From Tritrichomonas musculus (Eukaryota; Parabasalia; Tritrichomonadida; Tritrichomonadidae), in contig JAPFFF010000029.1 of assembly GCA_039105265.1 (NCBI GenBank), positions 1,116,001-1,180,000 on the forward strand: DNA of 64,000 nt. Direction: 5' to 3'. Under the pieces are notes generated by a model. That model saw only the letters and a program-made list of their open reading frames with translations, was not told where the DNA came from and made no database searches. This document shows positions 19,782-31,700 of the stretch, one piece after another. The stretch's first letter is position 1; each line of letters begins with the position of its first letter. The position numbers were made by a program, and so were the translations under genes.

Positions 19782-20536
19782 GGCTTTTGTGTCCATATAA
19801 AAAAGTGTCCATTTAAATTCAAAAAGTGAGCTCTGGATACAAAATTTTGTTCGTTATTATTTGAGAACTACTGAGTGTCCAAAATATCCATTTGGACACA
19901 TTTATTTCAATTTTGGATACACTCTTAATTTTCAATTAATTAATTCCAAAGAATTAAATGGATATTTGATCGTCGTGGTTAAATAATAAATGAGATTGTA
20001 AATATTATTATACATAAATATTTATTTATATTGTTTAATATTTTTATTAATTTATTATTTAATCTTTGTTATAATATTATTTATTTGATTTGTAAATTAC
20101 ATATTCTTAAATTTTATTCAATATATTATAATATTTTTATTATTTTTTTTTTTTATTTTAAAAATATATTTTTACATATTTATATAGTTATGAAATTTTG
20201 AAGAAATAATACATATAATTACATTTTTACGAAAATATTTTTAATTTTGTTATAGAAAAAAAATTGAGAGTATTATTCAAAATTCAAGAAAAAAAAAGAT
20301 ATCTACTCTCACTTTTTTTCTTTAGCAAGACAAATTAAAAAATGTAGAAAAATGAATATGATATTTTCGTTTTTTTACAAAAGAAATATTATATGTCCAA
20401 AAAAAAATTTATGGACACAGATATTCAAAAAATACTCTCAAAAAGAGGATTTTTAAAAATTTTGTATCCATTAAAATTCTTAAAGCTTCATCAAAAAGTT
20501 AGAAAATGGAAACTTTTTTATATGGACACAAAAGCC
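19782..20536. mobile_element. 755-bp MITE with TA (or CTAG) target duplication
   Basis: Long inverted ends begin GGCTTTTGTGTCCATATAAA on the left and mirror at the right end (complement ending at 20536), with one mismatch in about 34 bp. Flanks are TA on both sides, or CTAG if a 4-bp duplication is preferred. Inverted similarity resumes further in (GGATACAAAATTTT on the left, AAAATTTTGTATCC near 20456). The interior repeats the word TGTCCA or its complement many times and has no open frame. It lies 146 bp from the previous element. Confidence 0.75.
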
Positions 20537-21671
20537 TAGGCAGAATGTCACTTTTTTGCCCGAACTTTCTTTTTTTTTTTTTTTTTAAGTCACATTTCAT
20601 TTGAGCTGATAATTATAACGTAAAGCTAAAATTACCCCCGGCGAAGGTTTAAGATTAATTAAAATATATGTTTGTATACATGATAATCACAATAAAAATA
20701 TAAATAGTTATCCCCATGAAAATTATTATAGATCTAGATATTTATATATTATTATTTTTATTAAAAAATATTTATATCTCGGTTAAATTAATAATTTTTT
20801 TTAATATTATAATATAATAATATATTATATTCAATTTAAGATATGAATAAATAATAATAAAATGAAAAATACATTACCATTAATTAGAAAATTCAAAAAT
20901 ACAATTTTTTTAAGAATTCGCCTGTGAACAATGAAATGGCTTAATAATTGACAGCAATGTACAACATTATGTGTATGTTATATGTCATTAAAAATATAAT
21001 AGATTTTATTAACTGGTCATTAAAAAATCTTGTTTTTTTAAATTCAAAAATACGTTATTTTTAGTTCTCTCACTTCTATCCAAAAATTTCTTAACAATTT
21101 TTTCATCGTTTTGTGAGATGACTTTTTTTGTAAGCAGCCATGCTAACTAAAACATGGATTGTTATGAAAAAAAAAAAAAAAAATAAGAGGAATATAAATC
21201 AATGAAAATACGTTAAACATTTGCTAAACTTTTTTCACTTTTTGAGAAACTTTTTTTTTTTCATCCATTTAGTAATTCAAATTTAAATGAAAAATAATCT
21301 CCCAAAAATAATCAATTCAATTTATTATTTGTATTTTTTTTATAACAAAGATATCAATATCTTTATTATTAATAAATACTATAAAATGCTTTTAAACTAT
21401 ACCCGATAAATAATTGATTAGGTTTTATTTCAATTTATGGAACAATGTCTAACAAAATTTGAATAGGAAACAAATTTTAAATTAAATAAGTAAAATTTAA
21501 TTATTTATTACAACTTATCATATTATATATTCATATTTTACTTTTTATGAATAAAACACTTTGTTTTAATATAAATATCAAAATATTGTACTGATATTAT
21601 AACTAATAAATGATATAACTTCCTTTTATTAATTGGATGTATTCAAAAGTTTTCAAGAACCATTACAAATA
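20537..21671. other. Intergenic AT-rich region
   Basis: No gene, RNA or repeat array is seen. It includes several T/A homopolymers and a short GC patch (CCCCCGGCGAAGG) near 20635. It should hold the promoter of the transporter gene. Confidence 0.4.
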
Positions 21672-22724
21672 ATGAAGTGCTCCCTCTTAATAGCCTTTTC
21701 TTTTATATTTTGTTCAGTTGCATATGGCGCATCATCTGCTGCTGTTACGCAAGCACTAAAACAATTTACACCCGAATTAATTATAGTGTTTAGAATGGTT
21801 TTTGGTTGTTCTTTTTGTTTTATCGTAATGATTTTTAGAATGATTTTTCAAAAAGGATACGCTACAAATGTGCGAGCTCACTTTTGTTCCGGATTTTGGC
21901 CACTCTTTCATTTATGTGTTGGAGGTTTATTAAATCTTGGAATTCCGCATTCACTCATTTCAATTGCGCAACAATGGATTCCTAGTGCATCAGTACAGCT
22001 TTCTAAGCCTTTGACACCGGCTGTTTCACAAATTTTATCGCATTTTCTCTTACCAGACGAAAGGTTTACTTGGATGAAATTTGCAGCACTTTGCTGTGCT
22101 GTAGTAGGAGTTGTTTGCTCAGCAGTTCCTTCTTTTTTGCATACTGATTCAAGTAATGATACAATACATTTGGCAATTGGTTATGTTCTTCTTATAGTTG
22201 CTGTTTCACTTTTTGGAGTTGCATCGGTTTATCTTAAATACAAAACTCCTAATACTGATATAACTGTCTCCTCTCTTGTTCAAACAGGAATATCGTTCGT
22301 ATTCGACATCATCTGGTCCTTGATTATGGATGGACCAAAAAAAATACAGTCCACGCTCGTAAATGCAACATGGTATGGTTGGATATGGCCCCTCATGCTT
22401 GGTGTTCTTGCTTCTGGTGTTGCAGTTCATTGCTTTATGTATCTTGTTAACAATCTTGGTGCCGTTGGTGCTAACTTCATTCCATTTGGCCAAATTCTTG
22501 TTGGTGTTACTCTTGGTGTAGCTTGGCTACATGAATGGGCCCCATACAAAATTTGGGAAATTATTCTCTCTGTCATTGGAATTCTGTTTTTGGTTATGGC
22601 TATAGTGATCGGATTTTGGCATACAAAAGAACCAAAGCACAGTACACGGGAAGGAGAAGAGGAAGAAGAACTTCATCAAGAAGAAGAAGAAGAAAATAGG
22701 CATGCTCATCTTGAAGAAATCTAA
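21672..22724 (+). CDS. EamA/DMT-superfamily membrane transporter
   Basis: This 350-residue protein (from ATG 21672; the frame extends upstream only through TTG) has about ten hydrophobic helices in two five-helix halves typical of EamA proteins: first half about residues 1-150, second about 165-325. Family-like features include an N-terminal small-residue-rich helix (YGASSAAVTQAL), the helix-3/4 segment with SLISIAQQWIPSASVQLSKPLTPAVS, and the second-half GANFIPFGQILVGVTLGVAWLHE, where the P..G and E positions match the conserved pattern. The tail is very acidic (Glu-rich, residues about 320-345). DMT members export amino acids or other small metabolites; the substrate here cannot be told. 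It is a single gene, flanked by transposable DNA on both sides. Confidence 0.9.
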   Translation: MKCSLLIAFSFIFCSVAYGASSAAVTQALKQFTPELIIVFRMVFGCSFCFIVMIFRMIFQKGYATNVRAHFCSGFWPLFHLCVGGLLNLGIPHSLISIAQQWIPSASVQLSKPLTPAVSQILSHFLLPDERFTWMKFAALCCAVVGVVCSAVPSFLHTDSSNDTIHLAIGYVLLIVAVSLFGVASVYLKYKTPNTDITVSSLVQTGISFVFDIIWSLIMDGPKKIQSTLVNATWYGWIWPLMLGVLASGVAVHCFMYLVNNLGAVGANFIPFGQILVGVTLGVAWLHEWAPYKIWEIILSVIGILFLVMAIVIGFWHTKEPKHSTREGEEEEELHQEEEEENRHAHLEEI

Positions 22725-23200
22725 TTTTATTGAATTATAATATTGGAACTAATATTATTGTTTTTATTTCAAAATAAAACTTATTTGTTTGATCATTTAA
22801 AAGATTTTTTTAATAATTTAAGGTGTACTGATTTGAGAGGTTAAATGGTCATATCATAACACTATAAAAATGCTTGATTTTGGTAAATATAAACATTTAT
22901 TTTTAAAATATTGTAATTACTACAAACGCACAAACTATAATAAGCATTTTGGGATTATGTAAAGCGAAAATCATATGGAAATGCAGAAGTTGATATGATA
23001 TCATTTAAAATTTTAGTAAATACATTTTTATATGATTTTTATTATTGTTTATTTAATCATAATAAGAAATTAAAGTTTAAATCATAAGCCCCTCTATTAA
23101 AAATAAAGATCTTTAAAAATATTATAATATATATTAGATAGTTATCTATTTTTAGACGGTAATGTTAACCAAAATCATAAACGTACAAAAAAAGTTTATA
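22725..23200. other. Intergenic spacer left of the large MULE
   Basis: AT-rich, with no gene or repeat recognised. It ends at the 9-bp target duplication of the element. Confidence 0.4.
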
Positions 23201-23209
23201 ATTAATTTG
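23201..23209. repeat. Target-site duplication, left copy (ATTAATTTG)
   Basis: Identical to the nine bases at 36429-36437, directly outside the opposite inverted repeat. Nine bases is the usual duplication size for Mutator-like elements. Confidence 0.9.
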
Positions 23210-23243
23210 GGGCAATCGCTTATGCATACACCACTTTTTGAAT
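23210..23243 (+). repeat. MULE terminal inverted repeat, left
   Basis: Begins GGGCAATCGCTTATGCATAC and ends CACCACTTTTTGAAT at 23243. It matches the complement of 36395-36428 with two mismatches. Just inside it, AAACTTTTTCAA resembles the subterminal repeats of the other end. Confidence 0.9.
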
Positions 23244-24327
23244 GGGGAAACTTTTTCAATGAGTTGATTCAAAAATTGTGATAAAAAATTGAATGTAGAA
23301 AAAACGTACAGATTTTGAATGTAAATTTTTCAAGTTTTTGTTTAAAAAAAATCCAAAAAAAAAAATAGATTTATAATAATAAAATAGGGAGTTTTATAGT
23401 TTATTTAAAAAAAATAAGAAAGAAAAAAGAAAATAAATAAATAAATAAAAAAGATAAGTATTCTATCTTAAAGATAAAAAATAACATGAATAATAATTAT
23501 GTATAATATAAACTAGAATGCGTAAAATAATAAAAAAGAGTTAAAATAAAGATATTAAACAAAGCAAATATAAGAAAAACGAGATGAAAATTGATTTTTT
23601 TGATTATTTTTGTGATGATACACTGAAAAAGTAAAAACTATGGTACTAAGAAATGCCAATATAAGAACAATGTAATGAAAATCTAAATATTAATGCGTAA
23701 AATAATAAAAACGAGTACAAATAATGGTTATAAGTAATGATAAGATAAGATCAACGAGTTGAAAATATCACTTAGAATAAAAAAAAAAATGCAAGGTATC
23801 GATGGAGATATTCTGCAGTAATCAAAAAGTTGCCTATTAGTAAAAATAGCTATCTGATTATCATTTTTTGAAGATTGTGATATATCTACGATAAGATAGG
23901 TAATCCATGAAAAGGACCAATGTTATTAAGAACTCGGACTTTTTTTTTATTGTAATCGTTTATTGGAATTGCTCATTCCGGTGCTGTCAAACATTAGAAA
24001 TAAAAATAAACGTTCAACGGCACTTTTTTTATTATATATATATAAAAAAAAAAAGAAAAAAGAAAAAAAAAGAAAAAAGAAAATTAAAAGCAATAGATTG
24101 GTTATCAATTATTACATGAATTGTATATATAAAATATTATATATAAGAAATATTGAAAAAAAAAAAAAAATAATAATAATAATAATCATTCGTCTGTAAA
24201 TTTTCAAAAAATTGATTTTTTTTTTTAGTATTATGCTTTAAAACAGTCTAATAATCATGCATTATATCATATTTTTATGAAATATAATAAAAATTTAAAG
24301 TTTTTAAGTTTTTTCTTTTTTTTATTT

Positions 24328-24355
24328 AAAACCATGACCTATAGGTCATGGTTTT
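24328..24355. repeat. Perfect 28-bp palindrome followed by a T run
   Basis: Core CCATGACCTATAGGTCATGG with four A before and four T after, then about 16 more T. On the plus strand this has the shape of a hairpin plus T tract. Confidence 0.7.
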
Positions 24356-24594
24356 TTTTTTTTTTTTTTCTTAAAAAAAAAGGACCATATATGATTTCAA
24401 AAACTGGAGCTCCAGCACTGTTCGCTTATTCACAATATAAATATTAACTAAAAATATACAAAGTAAATAACCAACCTAAATTAAAAAAAAAAAAAAAATA
24501 GGCAGTAAATAAACCGAAACTGATAGCATTTTGTTTGAAAAAAAAAAATTATGAAATTTTTGAATGAGACCAAGTTTTTTGAGCTTTTTAAGAA

Positions 24595-24735
24595 TTTTTG
24601 AAGGCTATGTCCAGGGGGACATTTGAAGTAGTAGTAGTATGGCTGGCACTTTGTTGCTATGCTCTACTGTTAACTACTAGAACTGCTTCACTGCAAACTC
24701 GTATTCGACTCGCCTAAGTGTAGCATCTTTATTTC
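24595..24735. other. GC-richer island of unknown nature in the MULE left arm
   Basis: About 140 bp with visibly higher GC than anything within 1 kb, beginning CTATGTCCAGGGGGACATTT (itself a short hairpin) and ending in an A run. The plus strand has a word resembling a pol III B box (TATTCGACTCG, near 24704) and one vaguely like an A box (TGGCTGGCACT), but no tRNA fold could be drawn. It could be a structured RNA, a tRNA-derived repeat or captured DNA. Confidence 0.4.
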
Positions 24736-25039
24736 TAAAAAAAAAAAAAAAAGAATTACATGAACTTATAGTTTAAAATGCATTAATCCTTGATGTGTTT
24801 ATTATAAAACACATTGATTTGAATTAATATATTTAACGTAGAAATCATAATTAACCTTCAGTGATGTTATATATGTTAATTATAGAGGAAACTTTGCTTT
24901 TAAATGTTATAGAGTTGCAAATGAGAGCATACTGAGCTGAACAATATAATAAAATGTATATTATAATCAAATAATTTATCATGATAAGTAAAAATGGGTT
25001 TTCTTAACGCAAAGGTTTCAGAATTTAGTTTTATCAAAC

Positions 25040-27890
25040 ATTATTATTCAAAATACAGAATAGTTTATCTTATAATGATTTTTGCAGTTAAGATTCTCTA
25101 GTTTCATTATTCATAATACAGAATAGTTTATCTTATAATGATTTTTGCAGTTAAGATTCTCTAGTTCCATTATTCATAATACAGAATAGTTTATCTTATA
25201 ATGATTTTTGCAGTTAAGATTCTCTAGTTTCATTATTCATAATACAGAATAGTTTATCTTATAATGATTTTTGCAGTTAAGATTCTCTAGTTCCATTATT
25301 CATAATACAGAATAGTTTATCTTATAATGATTTTTGCAGTTAAGATTCTCTAGTTCCATTATTCATAATACAGAATAGTTTATCTTATAATGATTTTTGC
25401 AGTTAAGATTCTCTAGTTCCATTATTCATAATACAGAATAGTTTATCTTATAATGATTTTTGCAGTTAAGATTCTCTAGTTTCATTATTCATAATACAGA
25501 ATAGTTTATCTTATAATGATTTTTGCAGTTAAGATTCTCTAGTTCCATTATTCATAATACAGAATAGTTTATCTTATAATGATTTTTGCAGTTAAGATTC
25601 TCTAGTTTCATTATTCATAATACAGAATAGTTTATCTTATAATGATTTTTGCAGTTAAGATTCTCTAGTTCCATTATTCATAATACAGAATAGTTTATCT
25701 TATAATGATTTTTGCAGTTAAGATTCTCTAGTTTCATTATTCATAATACAGAATAGTTTATCTTATAATGATTTTTGCAGTTAAGATTCTCTAGTTTCAT
25801 TATTCATAATACAGAATAGTTTATCTTATAATGATTTTTGCAGTTAAGATTCTCTAGTTTCATTATTCATAATACAGAATAGTTTATCTTATAATGATTT
25901 TTGCAGTTAAGATTCTCTAGTTTCATTATTCATAATACAGAATAGTTTATCTTATAATGATTTTTGCAGTTAAGATTCTCTAGTTTCATTATTCATAATA
26001 CAGAATAGTTTATCTTATAATGATTTTTGCAGTTAAGATTCTCTAGTTCCATTATTCATAATACAGAATAGTTTATCTTATAATGATTTTTGCAGTTAAG
26101 ATTCTCTAGTTTCATTATTCATAATACAGAATAGTTTATCTTATAATGATTTTTGCAGTTAAGATTCTCTAGTTTCATTATTCATAATACAGAATAGTTT
26201 ATCTTATAATGATTTTTGCAGTTAAGATTCTCTAGTTTCATTATTCATAATACAGAATAGTTTATCTTATAATGATTTTTGCAGTTAAGATTCTCTAGTT
26301 TCATTATTCATAATACAGAATAGTTTATCTTATAATGATTTTTGCAGTTAAGATTCTCTAGTTTCATTATTCATAATACAGAATAGTTTATCTTATAATG
26401 ATTTTTGCAGTTAAGATTCTCTAGTTCCATTATTCATAATACAGAATAGTTTATCTTATAATGATTTTTGCAGTTAAGATTCTCTAGTTTCATTATTCAT
26501 AATACAGAATAGTTTATCTTATAATGATTTTTGCAGTTAAGATTCTCTAGTTTCATTATTCATAATACAGAATAGTTTATCTTATAATGATTTTTGCAGT
26601 TAAGATTCTCTAGTTCCATTATTCATAATACAGAATAGTTTATCTTATAATGATTTTTGCAGTTAAGATTCTCTAGTTTCATTATTCATAATACAGAATA
26701 GTTTATCTTATAATGATTTTTGCAGTTAAGATTCTCTAGTTTCATTATTCATAATACAGAATAGTTTATCTTATAATGATTTTTGCAGTTAAGATTCTCT
26801 AGTTCCATTATTCATAATACAGAATAGTTTATCTTATAATGATTTTTGCAGTTAAGATTCTCTAGTTTCATTATTCATAATACAGAATAGTTTATCTTAT
26901 AATGATTTTTGCAGTTAAGATTCTCTAGTTCCATTATTCATAATACAGAATAGTTTATCTTATAATGATTTTTGCAGTTAAGATTCTCTAGTTCCATTAT
27001 TCATAATACAGAATAGTTTATCTTATAATGATTTTTGCAGTTAAGATTCTCTAGTTTCATTATTCATAATACAGAATAGTTTATCTTATAATGATTTTTG
27101 CAGTTAAGATTCTCTAGTTCCATTATTCATAATACAGAATAGTTTATCTTATAATGATTTTTGCAGTTAAGATTCTCTAGTTTCATTATTCATAATACAG
27201 AATAGTTTATCTTATAATGATTTTTGCAGTTAAGATTCTCTAGTTTCATTATTCATAATACAGAATAGTTTATCTTATAATGATTTTTGCAGTTAAGATT
27301 CTCTAGTTTCATTATTCATAATACAGAATAGTTTATCTTATAATGATTTTTGCAGTTAAGATTCTCTAGTTCCATTATTCATAATACAGAATAGTTTATC
27401 TTATAATGATTTTTGCAGTTAAGATTCTCTAGTTCCATTATTCATAATACAGAATAGTTTATCTTATAATGATTTTTGCAGTTAAGATTCTCTAGTTCCA
27501 TTATTCATAATACAGAATAGTTTATCTTATAATGATTTTTGCAGTTAAGATTCTCTAGTTTCATTATTCATAATACAGAATAGTTTATCTTATAATGATT
27601 TTTGCAGTTAAGATTCTCTAGTTTCATTATTCATAATACAGAATAGTTTATCTTATAATGATTTTTGCAGTTAAGATTCTCTAGTTCCATTATTCATAAT
27701 ACAGAATAGTTTATCTTATAATGATTTTTGCAGTTAAGATTCTCTAGTTCCATTATTCATAATACAGAATAGTTTATCTTATAATGATTTTTGCAGTTAA
27801 GATTCTCTAGTTTCATTATTCATAATACAGAATAGTTTATCTTATAATGATTTTTGCAGTTAAGATTCTCTAATTCCATTTTTCAAAATA
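25040..27890. repeat. 63-bp satellite array, about 45 units
   Basis: The head-to-tail unit (starts CATTATTCATAATACAGAAT, contains GATTTTTGCAGTTAAGATTC) repeats with a strict 63-bp period. By eye all inner units are identical except one T/C position in CTAGTT(T/C)CATT; only the first and last units are diverged. Stops in every frame rule out a protein. This homogeneity implies very recent amplification or ongoing gene conversion. Confidence 0.95.
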
Positions 27891-28127
27891 TAATGTCTTG
27901 AATCCAGAAGATTTCTTTTTTAATGGTTTATATTTCAAAAAGTTATATCGTGTTACTGCTCTTTTGATTCCATATTATTATATTACTGAGACTATGGATA
28001 CAATTTATTCTTATTGAAAAGTAAAAACAGAAACCATAAATGAAGATAAAAATGTTAAAGTATTTGAGTTTCATTCAAATTGAACTACAATTTGTTAAAT
28101 AATAGCCTACTTATTATTCTATAAGAA

Positions 28128-28180
<53 letters not shown>

Positions 28181-28786
28181 AATTTTTATATGGTTAAAAT
28201 CATGATCGTCATAGGTCATTGTTCAGGTTAAGTCCATTCAATTTTTTTTAGATGGACTCGAAGAGTAAGAAATTTTAGCGAAATATGAAATTGATTTGTA
28301 TTTCATATTTTCATGAGTAGAATAATATTGTCTAAATAAATATTGAAAATAGTGTTTTTTACATAAAAAATAAAAATATGCTTTTATTGAAAAAGTGAGT
28401 CAGAAAAAAAAAAAAAAAAAATAAAACGATATTCCGATTTATTATGTATTCCTTAAAATGATCATCATCATAATAATAATAATTAAAAGTAAATCAAAAA
28501 AGGTAAAAATAATGTAAATAATTAACATTTTATTAATCAAAAGGTACAATTGAAAATCATAACCTAGATTAAACATCAGAAATATCTTTAAAATTTCTAT
28601 TTAACTATTTAGCAAGGCTAATGAAATGTAGACTTTGAATTATAATCTCAGTTTTCAAACGATAATTAATATAATTATAATATAATTATTATATAATAAT
28701 AAGGCAAATAAAACAAATTTTTACATAACATTGAACAATTTAATGTATTTATCTGGTCAGTTCTCAAGCCATTACTATTTGCATAT
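27891..28786. other. Spacer between the 63-bp array and the transposase stop
   Basis: AT-rich and non-coding, with a 42-nt T run at 28133-28174 and another A run near 28408. It should hold the 3' end of the transposase transcript. Confidence 0.5.
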
Positions 28787-31700
28787 TCAATCATTCGAGA
28801 TTCTTTTCTTAATTGTCTTAGCACTAGATTTTCTTGGCTTCCTGCATTTACCTTCTGTGCATCTGTTAGCATTATTCTTTTCATTTTCTCCTTTTTTATA
28901 CGGCTTTTTTAATTTAGGTGCTCCTGGCTTATCGACATTATTACGAGGGAATGTTGTGGATCTGCCTGAAATAAGTAAACTATCTGGTGGTATTATAAAT
29001 GAACTTTCTCCTGATTTTTGTTCTTCATTTTGTAACAATAGAAGGCATTGTTTAAGTATTTTTTGAATTGCTTTTGATCTCTTGGCTACGGAAAAATATC
29101 TTTCGAATCTATCAATACATGCCGAATAAGTCCAATTACCATCTTCTAGTAGCTTAATTTTTTTGATTGAGACCCTATTTCGAATAGATTTACTTATATC
29201 ATATTGATAACTATGCAACCATCTTGGATGAATATCATTAATTGTTAATAAAGGATCATTATTTTCTTTCATTCTTTTGAACAAGAGGTGGCGACATGGA
29301 AGTCCTAAAATAACATGAGTATCACAACAGGTTGGTCCGTATTCTTTATGAAGGCGAAGGTTTTCTAAGATGTCATTCTCTTTTTGTATTCTTTCTAACG
29401 CATAAGAACCTACTTTCACTGAGTGTTCAGGCGACAATATATGATCTTTAATATGAAAGTCATCTGTATTTATGGAATTAGTGTATTCATTTGCTGCGGA
29501 TATATAAATTGATCTTACTAATCTTCCTAGCGTTTTAATTCGGTGCTCATTGAAATTTTTTAATTTACCAAAGAATCCTTCAACACGATTGCTTGTAGAA
29601 TTTTCACGGTGACAGTATGTAGCTGTAATGCTTGGCAACCAACGGTGTTTACATGATAAAAGATTGGATATTGTAGAATAACCTTGGCTTTTGGGATCTT
29701 GATCTTTTAGGTATTTTTCGAAATCATCAAGTAGTTCTTTTTCTGTTATTTGTTTATGTACCATTTTATCGAATCTTTCTTTCATTGCGGCTGAGACATT
29801 CGTTCCGATGTTTTTACCTATGTGTCTGAGACAATACATTATATGAGCGTGTGGCCAGATTTCTTCAATTGCTTCTATTTGTGTTTGGTTTCTATCTGTA
29901 ACAAAAACTCTTATATCGCCAATGAATTTCTTTAGATGTGAAAAAAAAGCAATGAATGATGGTTTGCATCTGTTATCCATAATCGCAAAAGATAACAACT
30001 GATTATTTTTATTTTCGTCTTCTACTACTAATGATAATAATGGCTTTCCATAATAGTTCGTACAACTGGTATCATCTATAATGCAAACGTCATTTGAGTA
30101 TGTGGAATAAAGAACAGGATTGTGTATACAGTAACAGTGGCGGAACTTATTATTCTCATCAATAATTACAATATTGGTCCAATTATTGTAATCTAACATA
30201 ACTTGCAATAAGTGCTTCATTTCATTATCACGCAATTTCTTGAGTGCCTTTCTTCTTGCTCCAAATAATATATCTTTCGAACAAACTAAGCCTTCTTTTT
30301 CTTTTATTGCTTGTGCGGTTTGAAAGTCATTTGTTGCATTTTGAATTCTTAACTTTTGTATATATGGTAATGAGTTTCGTGTTTTTCCTTTCTTTACTTG
30401 TCCAATACAATGAGTATGATGATGCTCCATTTCTTCTATATAAACTTTATGAGAAAGATCATCATAATATAACTTGATACAAGCTTTGCATTGAAATTGA
30501 GTTTCATGAAAACTACAAGCAAATATCTGAGTGGAACGCGTAGGCCCTGTTTGTTTTGCAACAAAAGGACATCCATGTGCAATTGAAATATCATGGACAT
30601 ATGATAGTAACAAATCTAATGAATCTACATTATTATTGTTGAGTTCCAGGAAACAATTTACTAACTCAGGCGGAGTTTCTCTGGTATTTTCATTAAGTTC
30701 ATTTTGAGGTGGATCTTGAATTCGTATTTCTTTTGAGAGTTCCGGCAACTGTACTATTATGTTATTGGTTTCGTAAATAGTTGGCTCATCATTTAAATTA
30801 ATATCATTAGAGGATACAACTTGTGTATTACGCTTTTGTGAAAAATTGAAATAATTGGAGTTATTCATTTTACTTTGCCATTTTGTTTGCTGCATCATTT
30901 GATTATAACTTTGTATATCATCCTGTACTGTATGATGATATTGATTTTGGCGTTCTGGTTGAAATTGATAAGGAGTTGCTATATTAATCATTGAATGATA
31001 TGGAGTCGTTAATACCTGTGGTGGCTGGCATTGAGGCACTAAAACCTGTGGTTGAAATTGTGATGGTTGAGTACTTTGGAATTGCAATTGTTCTTGAGGA
31101 ATTAATTGCATTGGTTGAGATCTGTAAATTTGTGCTTGTGGCTTCAATTGCACTGGTTGAATATTCTGAAATAGTGCTTGTGGTTGTTGCTGTAATTGCA
31201 TTGGTTGAGTATTCTGAAATAGTGCTTGTGGTTGTTGCTGTAATTGCATTGGTTGAGTATTCTGAAATTGTGCTTGTGGTTGTTGCTGCAATTGCATTGG
31301 TTGAGTATTCTGAAATTGTGCTTGTGGTTGTTGCTGTATTTGCATTGGTTGAGTATTCTGAAATTGTGTTTGTGGTTGTTGCTGTATTTGCACTGTTTGA
31401 ACTCCGTGGACTTGTGCTTGTAGTTGTTGATGTAATTGCACTGATTGAGCATTCTGAAATTGTGTTTGTGTTTGTGATTGTTGCTGCAATTGCATTGCCT
31501 GAGCTCCTTGGACTTGTGGTTGTGATTGCTGATGTAATTGCACTGATTGAGTATTCTGAAATTGTGCTTGTGCTTGTGGCTGTAATTGCACTGATTGAGT
31601 ATTCTGAAATTGTGCTTGTGGTTGCAACTGAAGGGCCTGAACTCCGTGGACTTGTGCTTGTGTTTGTGATTGTTGCTGTATTTGCTCTGTTTGAACTCCA

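Larger units (their letters stand above)
23244..25039. other. MULE left arm, non-coding
   Basis: No gene is seen. Contents: imperfect direct repeats near 23518-23760 (shared words AATGCGTAAAATAATAAAAA and ATAAGA.CAA.G), a perfect 28-bp palindrome at 24328-24355, and a more GC-rich island at about 24595-24735. Short Lys-rich open frames near 23907-24199 come from A/AAG runs and are not credible genes. Confidence 0.5.

Noticed and set aside
21633-21671. A start for the EamA transporter at 21633
   Set aside because: The frame there begins with TTG; the first in-frame ATG is 21672 and gives the expected N-terminal helix.
23907-24199. Lys-rich plus-strand frames in the MULE left arm
   Set aside because: They are products of A and AAG runs without protein-like texture.
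24640-24720. The GC-richer island as a tRNA gene
   Set aside because: The B-box-like word is imperfect, and no acceptor, anticodon and T stems could be drawn together on either strand.
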